From NCBI RefSeq assembly GCF_012843315.1, contig NZ_JABAEX010000006.1, forward strand, positions 1 through 64,000: a stretch of 64,000 nucleotides of DNA. Reading direction: 5' to 3'. Under the pieces are notes generated by a model. The model saw only the letters and a list, made by a program, of their open reading frames with translations, was not told where the DNA came from and made no database searches. Positions 1 to 9,137 of the stretch are shown piece by piece. Origin of the DNA: Streptococcus sp. WB01_FAA12 (GTDB lineage Bacteria; Bacillota; Bacilli; Lactobacillales; Streptococcaceae). Every line of letters starts with the position of its first letter. Position 1 is the stretch's first letter. Made by a program: the position numbers and the translations under genes.

Positions 1-492
1 AAAATCCTGGCATACGGCAAAGCTATATCAGGCGAATCCTGGAATTGTTGCTGTAATTTCTCTAATTTTTCAGCAGTGGTCTCTAGTTCCTTCAACTCAG
101 TCTGTTCGGTTGACAAATCGAACAAAATCCTGGCATACGGCAAAGCTATATCAGGCGAATCCTGGAATTGTTGCTGTAATTTCTCTAATTTTTCAGCAGT
201 AGCCTTCCATTCCTTCAACTCAGTTTGTTCGGTTGATAAATTAACCAAAATCATGGCATACGGCAAAGCTATATCAGGCGAATCCTGGAATTGTTGCTGT
301 AATTTCTCTAATTTTTCGACAGTAGCCTCCAGTTCTTTTAACTCAGTCTGCTGGATTGACAAATTGAACAAAATCCTAGCATACCGCAACGCAATGTCTT
401 CTGATTCAGGGTATTGTTCATAAATTATTCTTGCTTTTTCTGCTAGAGCTTCGCAGGCAGTCTTATCTGTCTCCTTTGCTGATAAGTCAAAG
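1..492. repeat. 123-bp tandem repeat (three near-identical units plus one diverged)
   Basis: Units begin at 1, 124, 247 and 370, an exact 123-bp (41-codon) period. The first roughly 69 bases of units 1-3 differ by a single base (position 253). The remaining roughly 50 bases vary more, and unit 4 (370-492) is only recognisably related. The near identity suggests recent duplication or gene conversion, so copy number may vary between strains. Confidence 0.95.
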
Positions 493-545
493 AGCTTATC
501 TAACTCTGCTAAACTTTGATCCAAATTGTATTTCTGTTCATCCAT
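1..545 (-). CDS. TPR-like 41-residue tandem-repeat protein, C-terminus cut by window edge
   Basis: The reverse strand is open from an ATG at 545 to position 1 without a stop, so the gene continues outside the window (181 codons visible). A GAGG ribosome site lies 8 bases upstream. After about 55 unique residues (MDEQKYNLDQSLAELDKLFD...) the protein becomes a tandem array of 41-residue units, each with a helix rich in Glu/Lys/Leu/Gln followed by a PDIALPYARIL-type helix. This two-helix pattern resembles TPR or Sel1-like solenoids, which usually mediate protein-protein contacts. No signal peptide or membrane segment is visible, so it is probably cytosolic. The function is unknown. The three outer units are nearly identical in DNA; the first is diverged. 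Confidence 0.75.
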   Translation of the reverse strand, partial: MDEQKYNLDQSLAELDKLFDLSAKETDKTACEALAEKARIIYEQYPESEDIALRYARILFNLSIQQTELKELEATVEKLEKLQQQFQDSPDIALPYAMILVNLSTEQTELKEWKATAEKLEKLQQQFQDSPDIALPYARILFDLSTEQTELKELETTAEKLEKLQQQFQDSPDIALPYARI

Positions 546-691
546 TCTGTACACCTCATTTAAAATAGTAGCTATCTTATGAACTAATTTATTTTTCACA
601 TGACAATTAGTTTCTGTACATCTTATTATATCAAAAATGCCATCTTTCTGCTAACAGATGGATGGCGCTTTTTCTTGATAGAAACGCCTAA

Positions 692-714
692 AAAGCCAGA
701 TAGAGTCTGGCTTT
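692..714 (-). terminator. Hairpin terminator of the CynX-type transporter gene
   Basis: A 9-bp perfect stem (AAAGCCAGA/TCTGGCTTT) has a 5-base loop and a short T run when read leftward. It lies about 35 bases beyond the transporter stop codon. Confidence 0.7.
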
Positions 715-748
715 GCATTGTTTATATCTGAGAAGTATTTTAGAAAAA

Positions 749-1915
749 TTAAAGTATCTTATCAGCCCGATCGACCATAAAGAGTGAGACGGTCATGATG
801 ATATCAACGACTAGAAGGGCAAGGACAGCTGGGATCCAAGATTGGAAAAGTTCAAAACTATAACCAAACAAGGCAGGACCAAAGGCCGCCAAGATGTAGC
901 CCCCTGTTTGCGCTAGTCCTGATAGCTGAGCGGTCTTTTCAGGAGAACTGGTTTTAAGAGAAAAGCAAACCATGAGGTAGGGGAAGAGGGCACTGCAGGC
1001 CGTTCCAATCAAGAGATGGACGACTAACCAGTAGAGGAAATTATTGGTTGGATATAAGAGCATGGCAATTCCTGTCATCCCAGCGATAGAGATAATTGCC
1101 AGCATGATTCGACGGTGACCATCTGATAGACGAGTCGTCAGACTTGGAACAGTCATTGAAAAAGGAATGCTAATCAGTGAGAAAATAGAAGCGAGGAGAG
1201 CCGCATCGCTATTAGAAAGACCAGCACTAACAGCCATAGTTGGCAACCAAGTCATACTTGTATAAAAGAACAAGGACTGAAGCCCGCCAAAGATAATGAT
1301 AGCCCAGACATCTTTACTTTTTAGAATATTCTCTTTGACTTGCTTTTCTTTTTGGCTTTCTAGGTGGTGGTTGTGGCGATGATTTGGCAACCAGACTAGC
1401 AGAGTGACCAGACAGAGAAAGCTGAGAACGAGGATGAGTCCCTTCCAAGAACTAGCTTGGGTGATAGGGACGGATAGATAAGAAGCGATGGCCGTTGAAA
1501 TCCCCATGGCAGTGATATAGAGCGTTGTTAGGAGACTGATTTTTTGAGGCTGATTTGCTTGGATCATACTTGGGAGGAGTACATTGAAAATGGCGATGCT
1601 CGCTCCGATGATCAGGGTTCCTAGATAGAGAAGGGGAAGATTGAAAATCCGAATGACAGATCCAACAGTTAAGAGGAGGAGGCAGTATGTGAAGAGGTGT
1701 TCCAACCCAATTTTTTGTGCCAAGCGACTTGCAAAAGCAGAGAAAAGAGCGAACATCAAGAGAGGAAGACTGGTTAAAATCCCAAGAGAGCTAACCTCGA
1801 CTCCTAGTCCCTGAGCAATATCCCCTAAAATAGTTGGAAGAGAAGTAAAAGGAGAGCGTAAAATGGTCCCGATTAAGACAATTCCTAGAACAAAAAAGAG
1901 TGATTGTTTTTTCAT
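749..1915 (-). CDS. CynX/NimT-type major facilitator superfamily transporter
   Basis: A 388-residue, very hydrophobic protein with about twelve predicted membrane helices in two six-helix halves, split by a charged cytoplasmic loop near residues 190-205 rich in Lys, Glu and His. The N-terminus (RSPFTSLPTILGDIA) matches the conserved start of the CynX/NimT cyanate/nitroimidazole transporter branch as I know it. The substrate cannot be read from the sequence. The gene is monocistronic, faces left, and ends at a hairpin. It sits in the position of the pneumococcal MFS gene preceding the capD-like pair. Confidence 0.85.
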   Translation of the reverse strand: MKKQSLFFVLGIVLIGTILRSPFTSLPTILGDIAQGLGVEVSSLGILTSLPLLMFALFSAFASRLAQKIGLEHLFTYCLLLLTVGSVIRIFNLPLLYLGTLIIGASIAIFNVLLPSMIQANQPQKISLLTTLYITAMGISTAIASYLSVPITQASSWKGLILVLSFLCLVTLLVWLPNHRHNHHLESQKEKQVKENILKSKDVWAIIIFGGLQSLFFYTSMTWLPTMAVSAGLSNSDAALLASIFSLISIPFSMTVPSLTTRLSDGHRRIMLAIISIAGMTGIAMLLYPTNNFLYWLVVHLLIGTACSALFPYLMVCFSLKTSSPEKTAQLSGLAQTGGYILAAFGPALFGYSFELFQSWIPAVLALLVVDIIMTVSLFMVDRADKIL

Positions 1916-2137
1916 AAAAACCTCGATAAGATGATTTTAATAACAGCTTATTTTAAGGTTTTTTTCTTACAATGTCAAGGAGAGGACTGCTAAGAAAGCT
2001 AGAACGATTTAACTGAAAATAGAGTTAAAGGGGACAGATTTCTTTACCAGAATTTTTCTTGATTTGAGATAAAAATAGGAAACTAGGAAATTTTGTGATA
2101 AAATAGTGGAAGGAAATCTATAAATTGGAGAAAAACT

Positions 2138-2968
2138 GTGCCTGAAAAGCAAAAAATCAGCGTCTTGATGTCGGTCTATGTAAAGGAAAATCCGACATTT
2201 TTGAGAGATGCTATCAAGAGTATTCAAAACCAGACCTTGAAACCAAGTGAGCTTGTTCTTGTTGAGGACGGGCCGCTCACGCCCGAACTCTATCAGGTGC
2301 TAGATGAAGTGGAAGCGCAGTCAGAGATTCCAGTTAAGCGTTGCCCCTTAGAAGAAAATCAAGGTTTGGGTTTGGCTCTTCGATACGGTGTTTTACAGTG
2401 TCAGTACGATATCATCGCTCGAATGGATACAGATGATATAGCGGTAGCTGACCGCTTTGAAAAGCAAGTCCAACTAATGGAGCAGGAAAATCTGGACCTC
2501 TTAGGTGGACATATTGCAGAATTTATTGACAATCCTGACGAGATTGTTTCTTACCGTCGTGTTCCTACTCAGCACGCAGACATTGTAGCTTACCAAAGAA
2601 TGAGAAGTGCCTTCAATCACATGACTGTCATGTTCAAGAAGGATATGGTTCTCAAGGCAGGCAACTATGAAGATGGGCTTTATATGGAAGACGATCTCCT
2701 CTGGCTCAATATGATTGCCGCAGGTGCCAAGACTGGAAACCTCGATCAGATCTTGTGTAAGGTTCGTGTCGGTGCAGGGATGTTTGAACGTCGTGGTGGC
2801 TTGCGTTACCTTAAACTCTATCGCCAGGCTCGTCAGCGCATGCTTGAAAGAGGCCAAATTTCCTACATGGAATATGCGAAAAGCATTGCCATTCAGGCGG
2901 TTGTGGCACTTTGTCCAGGTTTTGTACGTCAGTTTATTTTTGTAAAATTACTAAGAAAAAATAAATAG
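2138..2968 (+). CDS. Family 2 glycosyltransferase (AmsE-like)
   Basis: A 276-residue protein starting at GTG, with TTGGAG about 8 bases upstream; no in-frame ATG fits better. It has a GT-A fold layout: SVLMSVYVKENP at the start, DGPLTPE, then a metal/nucleotide-sugar motif ARMDTDDIA near residue 90 and an acidic MEDDLLW motif near residue 185. Family 2 enzymes transfer a sugar from a nucleotide sugar to a lipid-linked or polysaccharide acceptor. A short hydrophobic stretch near the C-terminus may contact the membrane. Eighty bases downstream is a nucleotide-sugar dehydratase gene, suggesting a shared role in a surface glycan, although the pair is not inside a full capsule cluster. Confidence 0.88.
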   Translation: MPEKQKISVLMSVYVKENPTFLRDAIKSIQNQTLKPSELVLVEDGPLTPELYQVLDEVEAQSEIPVKRCPLEENQGLGLALRYGVLQCQYDIIARMDTDDIAVADRFEKQVQLMEQENLDLLGGHIAEFIDNPDEIVSYRRVPTQHADIVAYQRMRSAFNHMTVMFKKDMVLKAGNYEDGLYMEDDLLWLNMIAAGAKTGNLDQILCKVRVGAGMFERRGGLRYLKLYRQARQRMLERGQISYMEYAKSIAIQAVVALCPGFVRQFIFVKLLRKNK

Positions 2969-3049
2969 TATTGTAAAAGATAAAATAGCCAAAAGATGTT
3001 ATAATGACAGTATATTTATTTGCATTCTTTTAAGAAAGAGTAAATTCCT

Positions 3050-4900
3050 ATGAATAAAAAACTAACAGATTATGTGATTGATCTGGTTGAAATTTTAAAT
3101 AAACAGCAAAAGCAGGTGTTCTGGGGTGTATTTGATATTATTAGTATGGTGGTTTCCATCATTGTGTCTTACATTCTCTTTTATGGCTTGATTAACCCAG
3201 CGCCTGTGGACTATGTTATCTATACTGGTTTGGCCTTCCTCTTCTATCAAATCATGATTGGATTTTGGGGGCTCAATGCGAGTATTAGTCGCTATAGTAA
3301 AATCACAGATTTCTTAAAAATCTTTTTTGGCGTAACCGTCAGCAGCATTGTCTCTTACGGACTTTGCTACGCTTTTCTTCCTCTATTTTCTATCCGGTTC
3401 ATCATACTCTTTATTTTATTGAGTACCTTCCTGATCTTGCTCCCTCGTATTACTTGGCAGTTGATTTATTCTAAGCGCAAGCAGGGTAGTGGGGATGGCG
3501 AGCACCGTCGTACCTTCTTGATTGGTGCTGGTGATGGTGGTGCCCTCTTTATGAATAGCTACCAACACCCAACTAGTGACCTCGAGTTAGTGGGGATTTT
3601 GGACAACGATGAAAAGAAAAAAGGGCAAAAACTAGGTGGAATCCCAGTTTTGGGCTCTTATGATAATCTGCCTGAATTGGCCAAACGCCACCAAATCGAG
3701 CGCGTCATCGTAGCCATCCCTTCGCTTGATCCGTCAGAGTACGAACGTATTCTGCAGATGTGTAATAAACTTGGTATCAAATGTTACAAGATGCCCAAGG
3801 TTGAAACAGTTGTTCAGGGGCTTCACCAACCAGGTAGTGGCTTCCAGAAAATTGACATTACAGACCTTTTGGGGCGTCAGGAAATTCGTCTTGACGAATC
3901 CCGCCTAGGTGCAGAGCTTACAGGCAAGACTATCTTGGTGACAGGAGCTGGTGGTTCGATTGGTTCGGAGATTTGTCGTCAGGTTAGCCGCTTCAATCCA
4001 GAACGTATCATCTTGCTGGGACATGGCGAAAATTCCATCTACCTCGTTTATCATGAATTGATCCGTACATTCCAAGGGATTGATTATGTTCCTGTTATTG
4101 CAGATATTCAAGATTATGACCGTCTCTTGCAGGTGTTTGAACAGTATAAACCAGCCATTGTCTATCATGCTGCTGCTCACAAACATGTTCCGATGATGGA
4201 ACGCAATCCAAAAGAAGCCTTCAAGAACAATATCCTCGGAACCTACAATGTTGCCAAGGCTGTTGATGCAGCCAAAGTACCTAAGATGGTCATGATTTCG
4301 ACTGACAAGGCGGTCAATCCACCAAATGTTATGGGGGCAACTAAGCGCGTGGCGGAGTTGATTGTCACTGGCTTTAACCAACGTAGCAAATCAACCTACT
4401 GTGCAGTTCGTTTTGGGAATGTTCTCGGTAGCCGTGGTAGCGTGATTCCTGTCTTTGAACGCCAGATTGCTGAAGGTGGTCCTGTAACGGTGACAGACTT
4501 CCGTATGACACGTTACTTCATGACCATTCCAGAGGCTAGCCGTCTGGTGATCCATGCTGGCGCTTATGCCAAGGACGGAGAAGTCTTTATCCTCGATATG
4601 GGCAAACCAGTTAAGATCTATGACTTGGCTAAGAAAATGGTCCTTCTAAGCGGGCACACGGAAAGTGAAATTCCAATCGTTGAAGTCGGTATTCGTCCGG
4701 GTGAAAAACTCTATGAAGAACTCTTGGTTTCGACCGAATTGGTTGATAACCAAGTCATGGACAAGATTTTCGTTGGTAAGGTAAATGTCATGCCACTAGA
4801 AGCCATCAATCAGAAAATTGAGGAGTTCCGTTCACTCAGTGGAGATGAGCTTAAAGAAGCGATCATTTCCTTTGCAAATGAAACAACTCATATTGAGTAA
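3050..4900 (+). CDS. CapD/WbpM-type membrane nucleoside-diphosphate-sugar 4,6-dehydratase
   Basis: A 616-residue protein with four membrane helices in residues 20-140, a first Rossmann-like domain (IGAGDGGALF near 160) and a second, catalytic SDR domain opening with TGAGGSIGSE near residue 297. The motif STDKAVNPPNVMGATKR carries Met where ordinary SDRs have Tyr, as in the PglF/WbpM/CapD branch of UDP-GlcNAc 4,6-dehydratases. The product would be a UDP-4-keto-6-deoxy sugar made at the inner face of the membrane for a rare surface sugar. It lies just after a glycosyltransferase gene and ends at a strong terminator. The exact substrate is inferred from the family. Confidence 0.9.
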   Translation: MNKKLTDYVIDLVEILNKQQKQVFWGVFDIISMVVSIIVSYILFYGLINPAPVDYVIYTGLAFLFYQIMIGFWGLNASISRYSKITDFLKIFFGVTVSSIVSYGLCYAFLPLFSIRFIILFILLSTFLILLPRITWQLIYSKRKQGSGDGEHRRTFLIGAGDGGALFMNSYQHPTSDLELVGILDNDEKKKGQKLGGIPVLGSYDNLPELAKRHQIERVIVAIPSLDPSEYERILQMCNKLGIKCYKMPKVETVVQGLHQPGSGFQKIDITDLLGRQEIRLDESRLGAELTGKTILVTGAGGSIGSEICRQVSRFNPERIILLGHGENSIYLVYHELIRTFQGIDYVPVIADIQDYDRLLQVFEQYKPAIVYHAAAHKHVPMMERNPKEAFKNNILGTYNVAKAVDAAKVPKMVMISTDKAVNPPNVMGATKRVAELIVTGFNQRSKSTYCAVRFGNVLGSRGSVIPVFERQIAEGGPVTVTDFRMTRYFMTIPEASRLVIHAGAYAKDGEVFILDMGKPVKIYDLAKKMVLLSGHTESEIPIVEVGIRPGEKLYEELLVSTELVDNQVMDKIFVGKVNVMPLEAINQKIEEFRSLSGDELKEAIISFANETTHIE

Positions 4901-4927
4901 GAGTGACTCATACAATTAATCATAAAT

Positions 4928-4968
4928 CAAAGACCAAGGTTTTGTATAGACAGAACCTTGGTCTTTTT
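4928..4968. terminator. Bidirectional terminator between capD-like and HAD genes
   Basis: A 13-bp stem (AAAGACCAAGGTT pairing with AACCTTGGTCTTT) is flanked by A and T runs and lies between two convergent genes. Confidence 0.92.
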
Positions 4969-4995
4969 ACTCTGTAGTTTGAAGCTATTAGCTTG

Positions 4996-5625
4996 TTATA
5001 GCTGACTGATGATATCATCGATTGTATGGGCAATCCAGTCAGGTTGATAGCTGAGCAAATCAGCCTCTTCTCCAAATCCCCAAGTGACAGCAAACTTTTT
5101 AATGCCAGTTTCTTGGGCTCCGATCATATCAAACTTGGTGTCGCCAATGATGAGAACTTTGTCTGCGGGGAGTTGATGCGTCTGCAAGGCGTAACGGATG
5201 ACATCCGCCTTGTGTGGCGTTTCAGGACTAGAGCCGTAAATGCCATCAAAGAAATGATGGATTCCTAGATTTTTAGTCATATCATGAGCAGTAGGAGTAT
5301 TCTTTGTTGTAGTGATGTAGAGAGGGTAGTTTTGTGAAAGTTCTCGAAGCAATTCCGTTATTCGGGGGAAGAGTTGGGCTTCGTGGATGCCTTTTTCCTT
5401 GTAGTAAGAGCGGTATATCTGTACAGCTTCCGAGATTTGTTCCTTGGGAAGACATGTTGCAAAACTAGTTTCAAGCGGTGGACCCATGAAACCACGAATG
5501 GTTTTGGCATCAGGAGTCGGAACTCCTAGTTGTTTAAAGGTATGGGTAAAGGAATTGTGGATTCCGATAGAACTGTCAACGAGTGTTCCGTCTAGATCGA
5601 AAAAGATGGCTGAGATTGATGACAT
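4996..5625 (-). CDS. HAD-superfamily hydrolase, phosphoglycolate-phosphatase-like
   Basis: A 209-residue soluble protein with all HAD motifs: FFDLDGTLVDSS at residues 8-19 (nucleophile and acid Asp), TTTKN near 105, Lys near 138, and IIGDTKFDMIGA near 160. A helical cap lies between motifs 1 and 2. Such enzymes hydrolyse small phosphate esters; the substrate here is unknown. The gene is the last of a leftward set after sdaAB and sdaAA and may be co-transcribed with them (21-base gap to sdaAA). Confidence 0.9.
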   Translation of the reverse strand: MSSISAIFFDLDGTLVDSSIGIHNSFTHTFKQLGVPTPDAKTIRGFMGPPLETSFATCLPKEQISEAVQIYRSYYKEKGIHEAQLFPRITELLRELSQNYPLYITTTKNTPTAHDMTKNLGIHHFFDGIYGSSPETPHKADVIRYALQTHQLPADKVLIIGDTKFDMIGAQETGIKKFAVTWGFGEEADLLSYQPDWIAHTIDDIISQL

Positions 5626-5646
5626 AGTTTCTCCTATTAGATGAGG

Positions 5647-6519
5647 TTATTCTCCGAAGATTTCTTTTTGTAGGCGGCGACCAGTAGGTGTGGCAGCGAG
5701 TCCACCCTCAGCCGTTTCACGAAAGGCAGTTGGAAGGCTCGATCCGACTTGGTACATGGCATCGATAACTTCATCGACAGGGATCTTAGATTCGATACCT
5801 GCCAAGGCCATATCTGCCGCGATAAAGGCGAAGCTGGCTCCCATGGCATTGCGTTTGACACAGGGAACTTCAACCAAACCGGCGACGGGGTCACAGATGA
5901 GACCTAGCATATTTTTAATGACAAAGGCGATGGCTTGGCTAGCCTGATAGGGCGTTCCACCTGCAGCCAAGGTCAAGGCTGCGGCACTCATGGCAGAGGC
6001 AGATCCGACTTCGGCCTGACAGCCACCTTCAGCACCTGAGATAGAAGCGTTGTTTGCGATAACCAATCCAAAGGCACCCGCAGCAAAGAGGAAATCGAGC
6101 TGTTCTTCATGGCTGAGGTCAAGTTTTTGAATAGCTGCAGTGAGAACAGCTGGTAGACAGCCAGCACTTCCTGCGGTTGGAGTGGCACAGACCAAGCCCA
6201 TTTTAGCGTTGTGTTCATTGACCGCGATGGCATTACGGGCTGCTGATAGGATGGTAAAGTCAGACAAGGCCTTGCCACTTTTGAGATGGCGGTCTAGTTT
6301 GGCCGCGTCTCCGCCTGTTAGGCCACTACGGGATTTGTTTTCACTAAGGCCAAGCTCGACAGAGGCTTTCATGACTTCTAGATTGCGCTCCATGAGGAGG
6401 AGAACTTCGTCTCGGCATCGGCCGGTCAGTTCATATTCTGTTGCAATCATGAGTTCTGCGACATTTCCTTGGAAATCTAGATCCGCCTGCTCGACCAATT
6501 CTTTGATAGAATAAAACAT
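5647..6519 (-). CDS. sdaAA: L-serine dehydratase, iron-sulfur-dependent, alpha subunit
   Basis: A 290-residue protein. L-serine dehydratase deaminates serine to pyruvate and ammonia using an oxygen-sensitive [4Fe-4S] cluster. Cysteines in CATPTAGSAGCLPAVL near 130 and in CDPVAGLVEVPCVKRN near 210 match the cluster-ligand region of the family. The length is normal for the separate alpha chain of Gram-positive bacteria. The start has an AGGAGG-like site just upstream, and the beta-subunit gene is 8 bases further upstream on the same strand, so the two are co-translated. Confidence 0.95.
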   Translation of the reverse strand: MFYSIKELVEQADLDFQGNVAELMIATEYELTGRCRDEVLLLMERNLEVMKASVELGLSENKSRSGLTGGDAAKLDRHLKSGKALSDFTILSAARNAIAVNEHNAKMGLVCATPTAGSAGCLPAVLTAAIQKLDLSHEEQLDFLFAAGAFGLVIANNASISGAEGGCQAEVGSASAMSAAALTLAAGGTPYQASQAIAFVIKNMLGLICDPVAGLVEVPCVKRNAMGASFAFIAADMALAGIESKIPVDEVIDAMYQVGSSLPTAFRETAEGGLAATPTGRRLQKEIFGE

Positions 6520-6527
6520 GTTTCCTC

Positions 6528-7199
6528 CTACTTAAAGAAATTGACATTGTGGAGATGAGGGATTTTTCGGATTTCTTCAATCGCCTCTTCGCAACTTCGA
6601 CTATCGACTTCGATAATCATAATGGCTTTTTCTCCAGCTTTTTCCCGAGTCACATTCATCTGGGCGATGTTAATATCGAAACGAGAGAGGGCTTCTGTAA
6701 CATGGGCAATCATACCCGGAATATCCTGATGCACGATGATGATGGTCGGGGTATTCATGTTGAGAGAGACAGCAAAGCCGTTAAGTTCCGTAACTTGGAT
6801 ATTTCCCCCACCAATGGAAATACCTGTCACACTGATGGACTTGTGTTCATTCTTCACAGTAATTTTAGTGGTATTAGGATGAGGGGCATTGCTGTCCTTC
6901 TGAATGGTCCAGACAATCTTGATACCGCGTTTATGGGCAATCTCAAGGCTATTGGGAATGTCGGGATCATCCGTATCCATACCTAAAATTCCAGCGACGA
7001 GAGCTAGGTCAGTCCCGTGGCCACGGTAGGTCTTGGCAAATGAGTTAAATAATTGGAATTCGACTTCTGTTGGTGTATCGTTAAAGATGGAAGAGACAAT
7101 TTTTCCGATACGAACAGCTCCAGCAGTATGGCTGCTTGATGGGCCAATCATGACAGGGCCGATGATATCAAAGACAGATTGAAAACGAAGTGAGTGCAT
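6528..7199 (-). CDS. sdaAB: L-serine dehydratase, iron-sulfur-dependent, beta subunit
   Basis: A 223-residue partner of sdaAA. The N-terminal half (SVFDIIGPVMIGPSSSHTAG) is the conserved SDH beta region. Residues about 150-223 form an ACT domain (TIIIVHQDIPGMIAHVTEAL), a small-molecule-sensing fold that may bind serine as an allosteric site. It is first in a leftward operon sdaAB-sdaAA and probably the HAD gene. The 240-base gap upstream separates it from the divergent LysM gene and holds both promoters. Confidence 0.95.
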   Translation of the reverse strand: MHSLRFQSVFDIIGPVMIGPSSSHTAGAVRIGKIVSSIFNDTPTEVEFQLFNSFAKTYRGHGTDLALVAGILGMDTDDPDIPNSLEIAHKRGIKIVWTIQKDSNAPHPNTTKITVKNEHKSISVTGISIGGGNIQVTELNGFAVSLNMNTPTIIIVHQDIPGMIAHVTEALSRFDINIAQMNVTREKAGEKAIMIIEVDSRSCEEAIEEIRKIPHLHNVNFFK

Positions 7200-7439
7200 C
7201 TGTTTCCCCTTACAAAGATTCTTGTTTCTATTATATCAAAGAATGAAGTTCTGTGCTTATTTCCCTTATAAAACTGGAAAAATGGATAAAAATAGTATAA
7301 AATCTTGTCTTTTATGACAAAAATATCAATGTTTCAGTAAATATAAAATATTTTTGTAATATTTCTACACGAAACCGTCAAGAAACGGTAATATTCAAAC
7401 GGTATGATAGAAGCATAGTAAAAAGGAGAATTTTTAGAA

Positions 7440-8066
7440 ATGACATTAACAACTAAAAAAATCAAATTAACTCTTGCAGGAGCAGCAACTTTCCTTGCTT
7501 TCCTTGCACCATCACTTGCTTTTGCAGATGAAACAATCACTTATACAGTTAAACCAGGTGACACTCTTTCAGAAATCGCTGAGAAGTACAACACCACTGT
7601 TGAAAAATTGGCAGAAAAAAATAAGATAGAGGATATTCATCTGATCTTTGTGGATCAAGTTTTGGTCATCGAAGGGACAGCTCCAGCTGCGAAAACTTAT
7701 GAAGCCCCAGCTGCAACAGGAGAAACAATCGAAGAGACTACGACTTACGAAGAAATAACTGAAACAACAACTTACGAAGCGCCAGCTGCTACAACCAGCA
7801 CTTCTTATGAAGAAGAAAGTTACACAGCTTCAACTGTAAGTGGATCTGAAGCAGAAGCTAAAGAATGGATCGCTCAAAAAGAATCAGGCGGTAGCTACAC
7901 AGCTACAAACGGACGTTACATCGGACGTTACCAATTAACAGATTCATACTTGAACGGTGACTACTCAGCTGAAAACCAAGAACGTGTAGCAGATGCCTAC
8001 GTTGCAGGACGTTACGGTTCATGGACAGCTGCTAAGAACTTCTGGCTTAACAACGGTTGGTATTAA
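7440..8066 (+). CDS. Secreted LysM-domain cell-wall protein with lysozyme-like C-terminus
   Basis: A 208-residue protein. A signal peptide (residues 1-29, ending SLAFA-DE) is followed by one LysM domain (YTVKPGDTLSEIAEKYN at 35-51), a Thr/Glu/Ala-rich low-complexity linker (residues 85-135), and a C-terminal domain with AKEWIAQKESGGSYTA and GRYIGRYQLT. The last resembles the aggregation-promoting-factor/transglycosylase-like tail found in LysM proteins of lactic bacteria. It is predicted to bind peptidoglycan and perhaps cut it. An AAAAGGAGAA site precedes the ATG. In pneumococcus the orthologue at this position is, to my recollection, in the WalR regulon; I could not identify a confident WalR site here. 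Confidence 0.88.
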   Translation: MTLTTKKIKLTLAGAATFLAFLAPSLAFADETITYTVKPGDTLSEIAEKYNTTVEKLAEKNKIEDIHLIFVDQVLVIEGTAPAAKTYEAPAATGETIEETTTYEEITETTTYEAPAATTSTSYEEESYTASTVSGSEAEAKEWIAQKESGGSYTATNGRYIGRYQLTDSYLNGDYSAENQERVADAYVAGRYGSWTAAKNFWLNNGWY

Positions 8067-8091
8067 GAACTAACGAACAGAATAATATGTA

Positions 8092-8118
8092 AAAGTCGAG
8101 GAATTTCCTCGACTTTTT
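8092..8118. terminator. Terminator between LysM gene and rgg-like gene
   Basis: A 10-bp stem AAAGTCGAGG/CCTCGACTTT has a 5-base loop and a T run, and lies between convergent genes. Confidence 0.92.
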
Positions 8119-8980
8119 ATATTTCCTTCGGTTGATAATAGGTCTCTACTTCTTTTTGGAGATGAGCTAGCATGGAGGTTTCATCGGTTAGTTCCAGAAG
8201 GGAGAAACCTTTTTGGATAAGTTTAGCATCATCCGTACAAATCCCAATACGGACATAGCAGATGGCAAGCCTATCGTAGTGCTTCTTTTTCTTGGCATCC
8301 TCCAGTAAAGTGTAGCAGATTTGTTGGCACATGTTTCTATCTTGATTGTACAAGTATAAGGTGGAAAGGTTGAGTAGGATTGCCATTCGCAAGTCATATA
8401 AATGTTGATAGTTTTTATAGATTTCCAGGCGTTGCAAGATTTTTCCAGTGATGAGATGGATATGCTCTATAGGAAAGGTAAAGAGAATGGTATTGAGGAT
8501 TTTTAAGTCATTCTCGTACCAAATGTCCTGCTTTTCTATCTTCCTCCATAGCTTCTTTACAGTATTGTTAACTTCGATTGACAGTTTTTTAGTCCCATTT
8601 TGGCGGATATAAATGACAATTTCTAGCATATCTCGTATCTCTTTGATGGGGAGGTCGTGGTGAGTTTTGAGGTAGTCTTGACATTTTTGAAATAGTTTTT
8701 CGAGTTCACTAGTCCCTAGGATTGAGCTCATATTGAGATAGGTTTGCATAATTTCTGTGCGTTGACTTGGTTGATAAAGTTGGCAGATATAGTCAAACTC
8801 TTCAAAGGTCATATTGACTTGCCAGAGAAGAAATTCCATATTCTCATATTTAGGAGTTGTCTTACCACTTTCTATTTTTGATAGGCTGGTTCTTGAGAGA
8901 ATACCCCCACAGACCTCCTCCTGAGTCAGTCCTTTTGACTCACGTATTTCTTTATAGACCTTTCCAAAATCGTAGCGCAT
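8117..8980 (-). CDS. Rgg/MutR-family transcriptional regulator
   Basis: The chosen ATG at 8980 has a perfect AAGGAGG 4-10 bases upstream, giving 287 residues; the longer open frame to 9226 is non-coding. Residues 5-65 form an XRE-type helix-turn-helix (IRESKGLTQEEVCGGILSRT, then SLSKIESGKTTP). The rest is all-helical TPR-like, as in peptide-sensing Rgg/PlcR regulators, about 285 residues being typical. It faces away from an unknown membrane protein gene, the probable target. I found no convincing SHP-type pheromone ORF next to it, so its ligand is unknown. Confidence 0.88.
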   Translation of the reverse strand: MRYDFGKVYKEIRESKGLTQEEVCGGILSRTSLSKIESGKTTPKYENMEFLLWQVNMTFEEFDYICQLYQPSQRTEIMQTYLNMSSILGTSELEKLFQKCQDYLKTHHDLPIKEIRDMLEIVIYIRQNGTKKLSIEVNNTVKKLWRKIEKQDIWYENDLKILNTILFTFPIEHIHLITGKILQRLEIYKNYQHLYDLRMAILLNLSTLYLYNQDRNMCQQICYTLLEDAKKKKHYDRLAICYVRIGICTDDAKLIQKGFSLLELTDETSMLAHLQKEVETYYQPKEI

Positions 8981-9137
8981 GATTTCCTCCTTATTTGTGA
9001 AAAAAGTTAACAATAAATTGAAATTGATTAAAAATATTGTATCATAGTAGTATAAAAAGTAAAAAAGAAATCTAAAATAAATCTGTGAAAAAGGTTGACA
9101 TAGTTTAAAAATGGAACCAAAGATAAGAGGAAAAAGG

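Noticed and set aside
76..423. 115-residue rightward ORF in the repeat region
   Set aside because: It has internal repeats only because it is antisense to the true leftward 41-residue-repeat gene; no ribosome site and unnatural composition (Ser/Cys/Asn-rich).
639..675. GCCATC/GATGGC hairpin with T run as a rightward terminator
   Set aside because: No rightward gene ends here; it may be part of the leftward spacer, and the stem can pair in two registers, so I did not list it.
8981..9137. SHP-type pheromone gene for the first Rgg
   Set aside because: Open frames here are at most a few codons (for example a GTG frame at 8997 that stops after four codons); none has the basic-hydrophobic-Glu/Asp layout.
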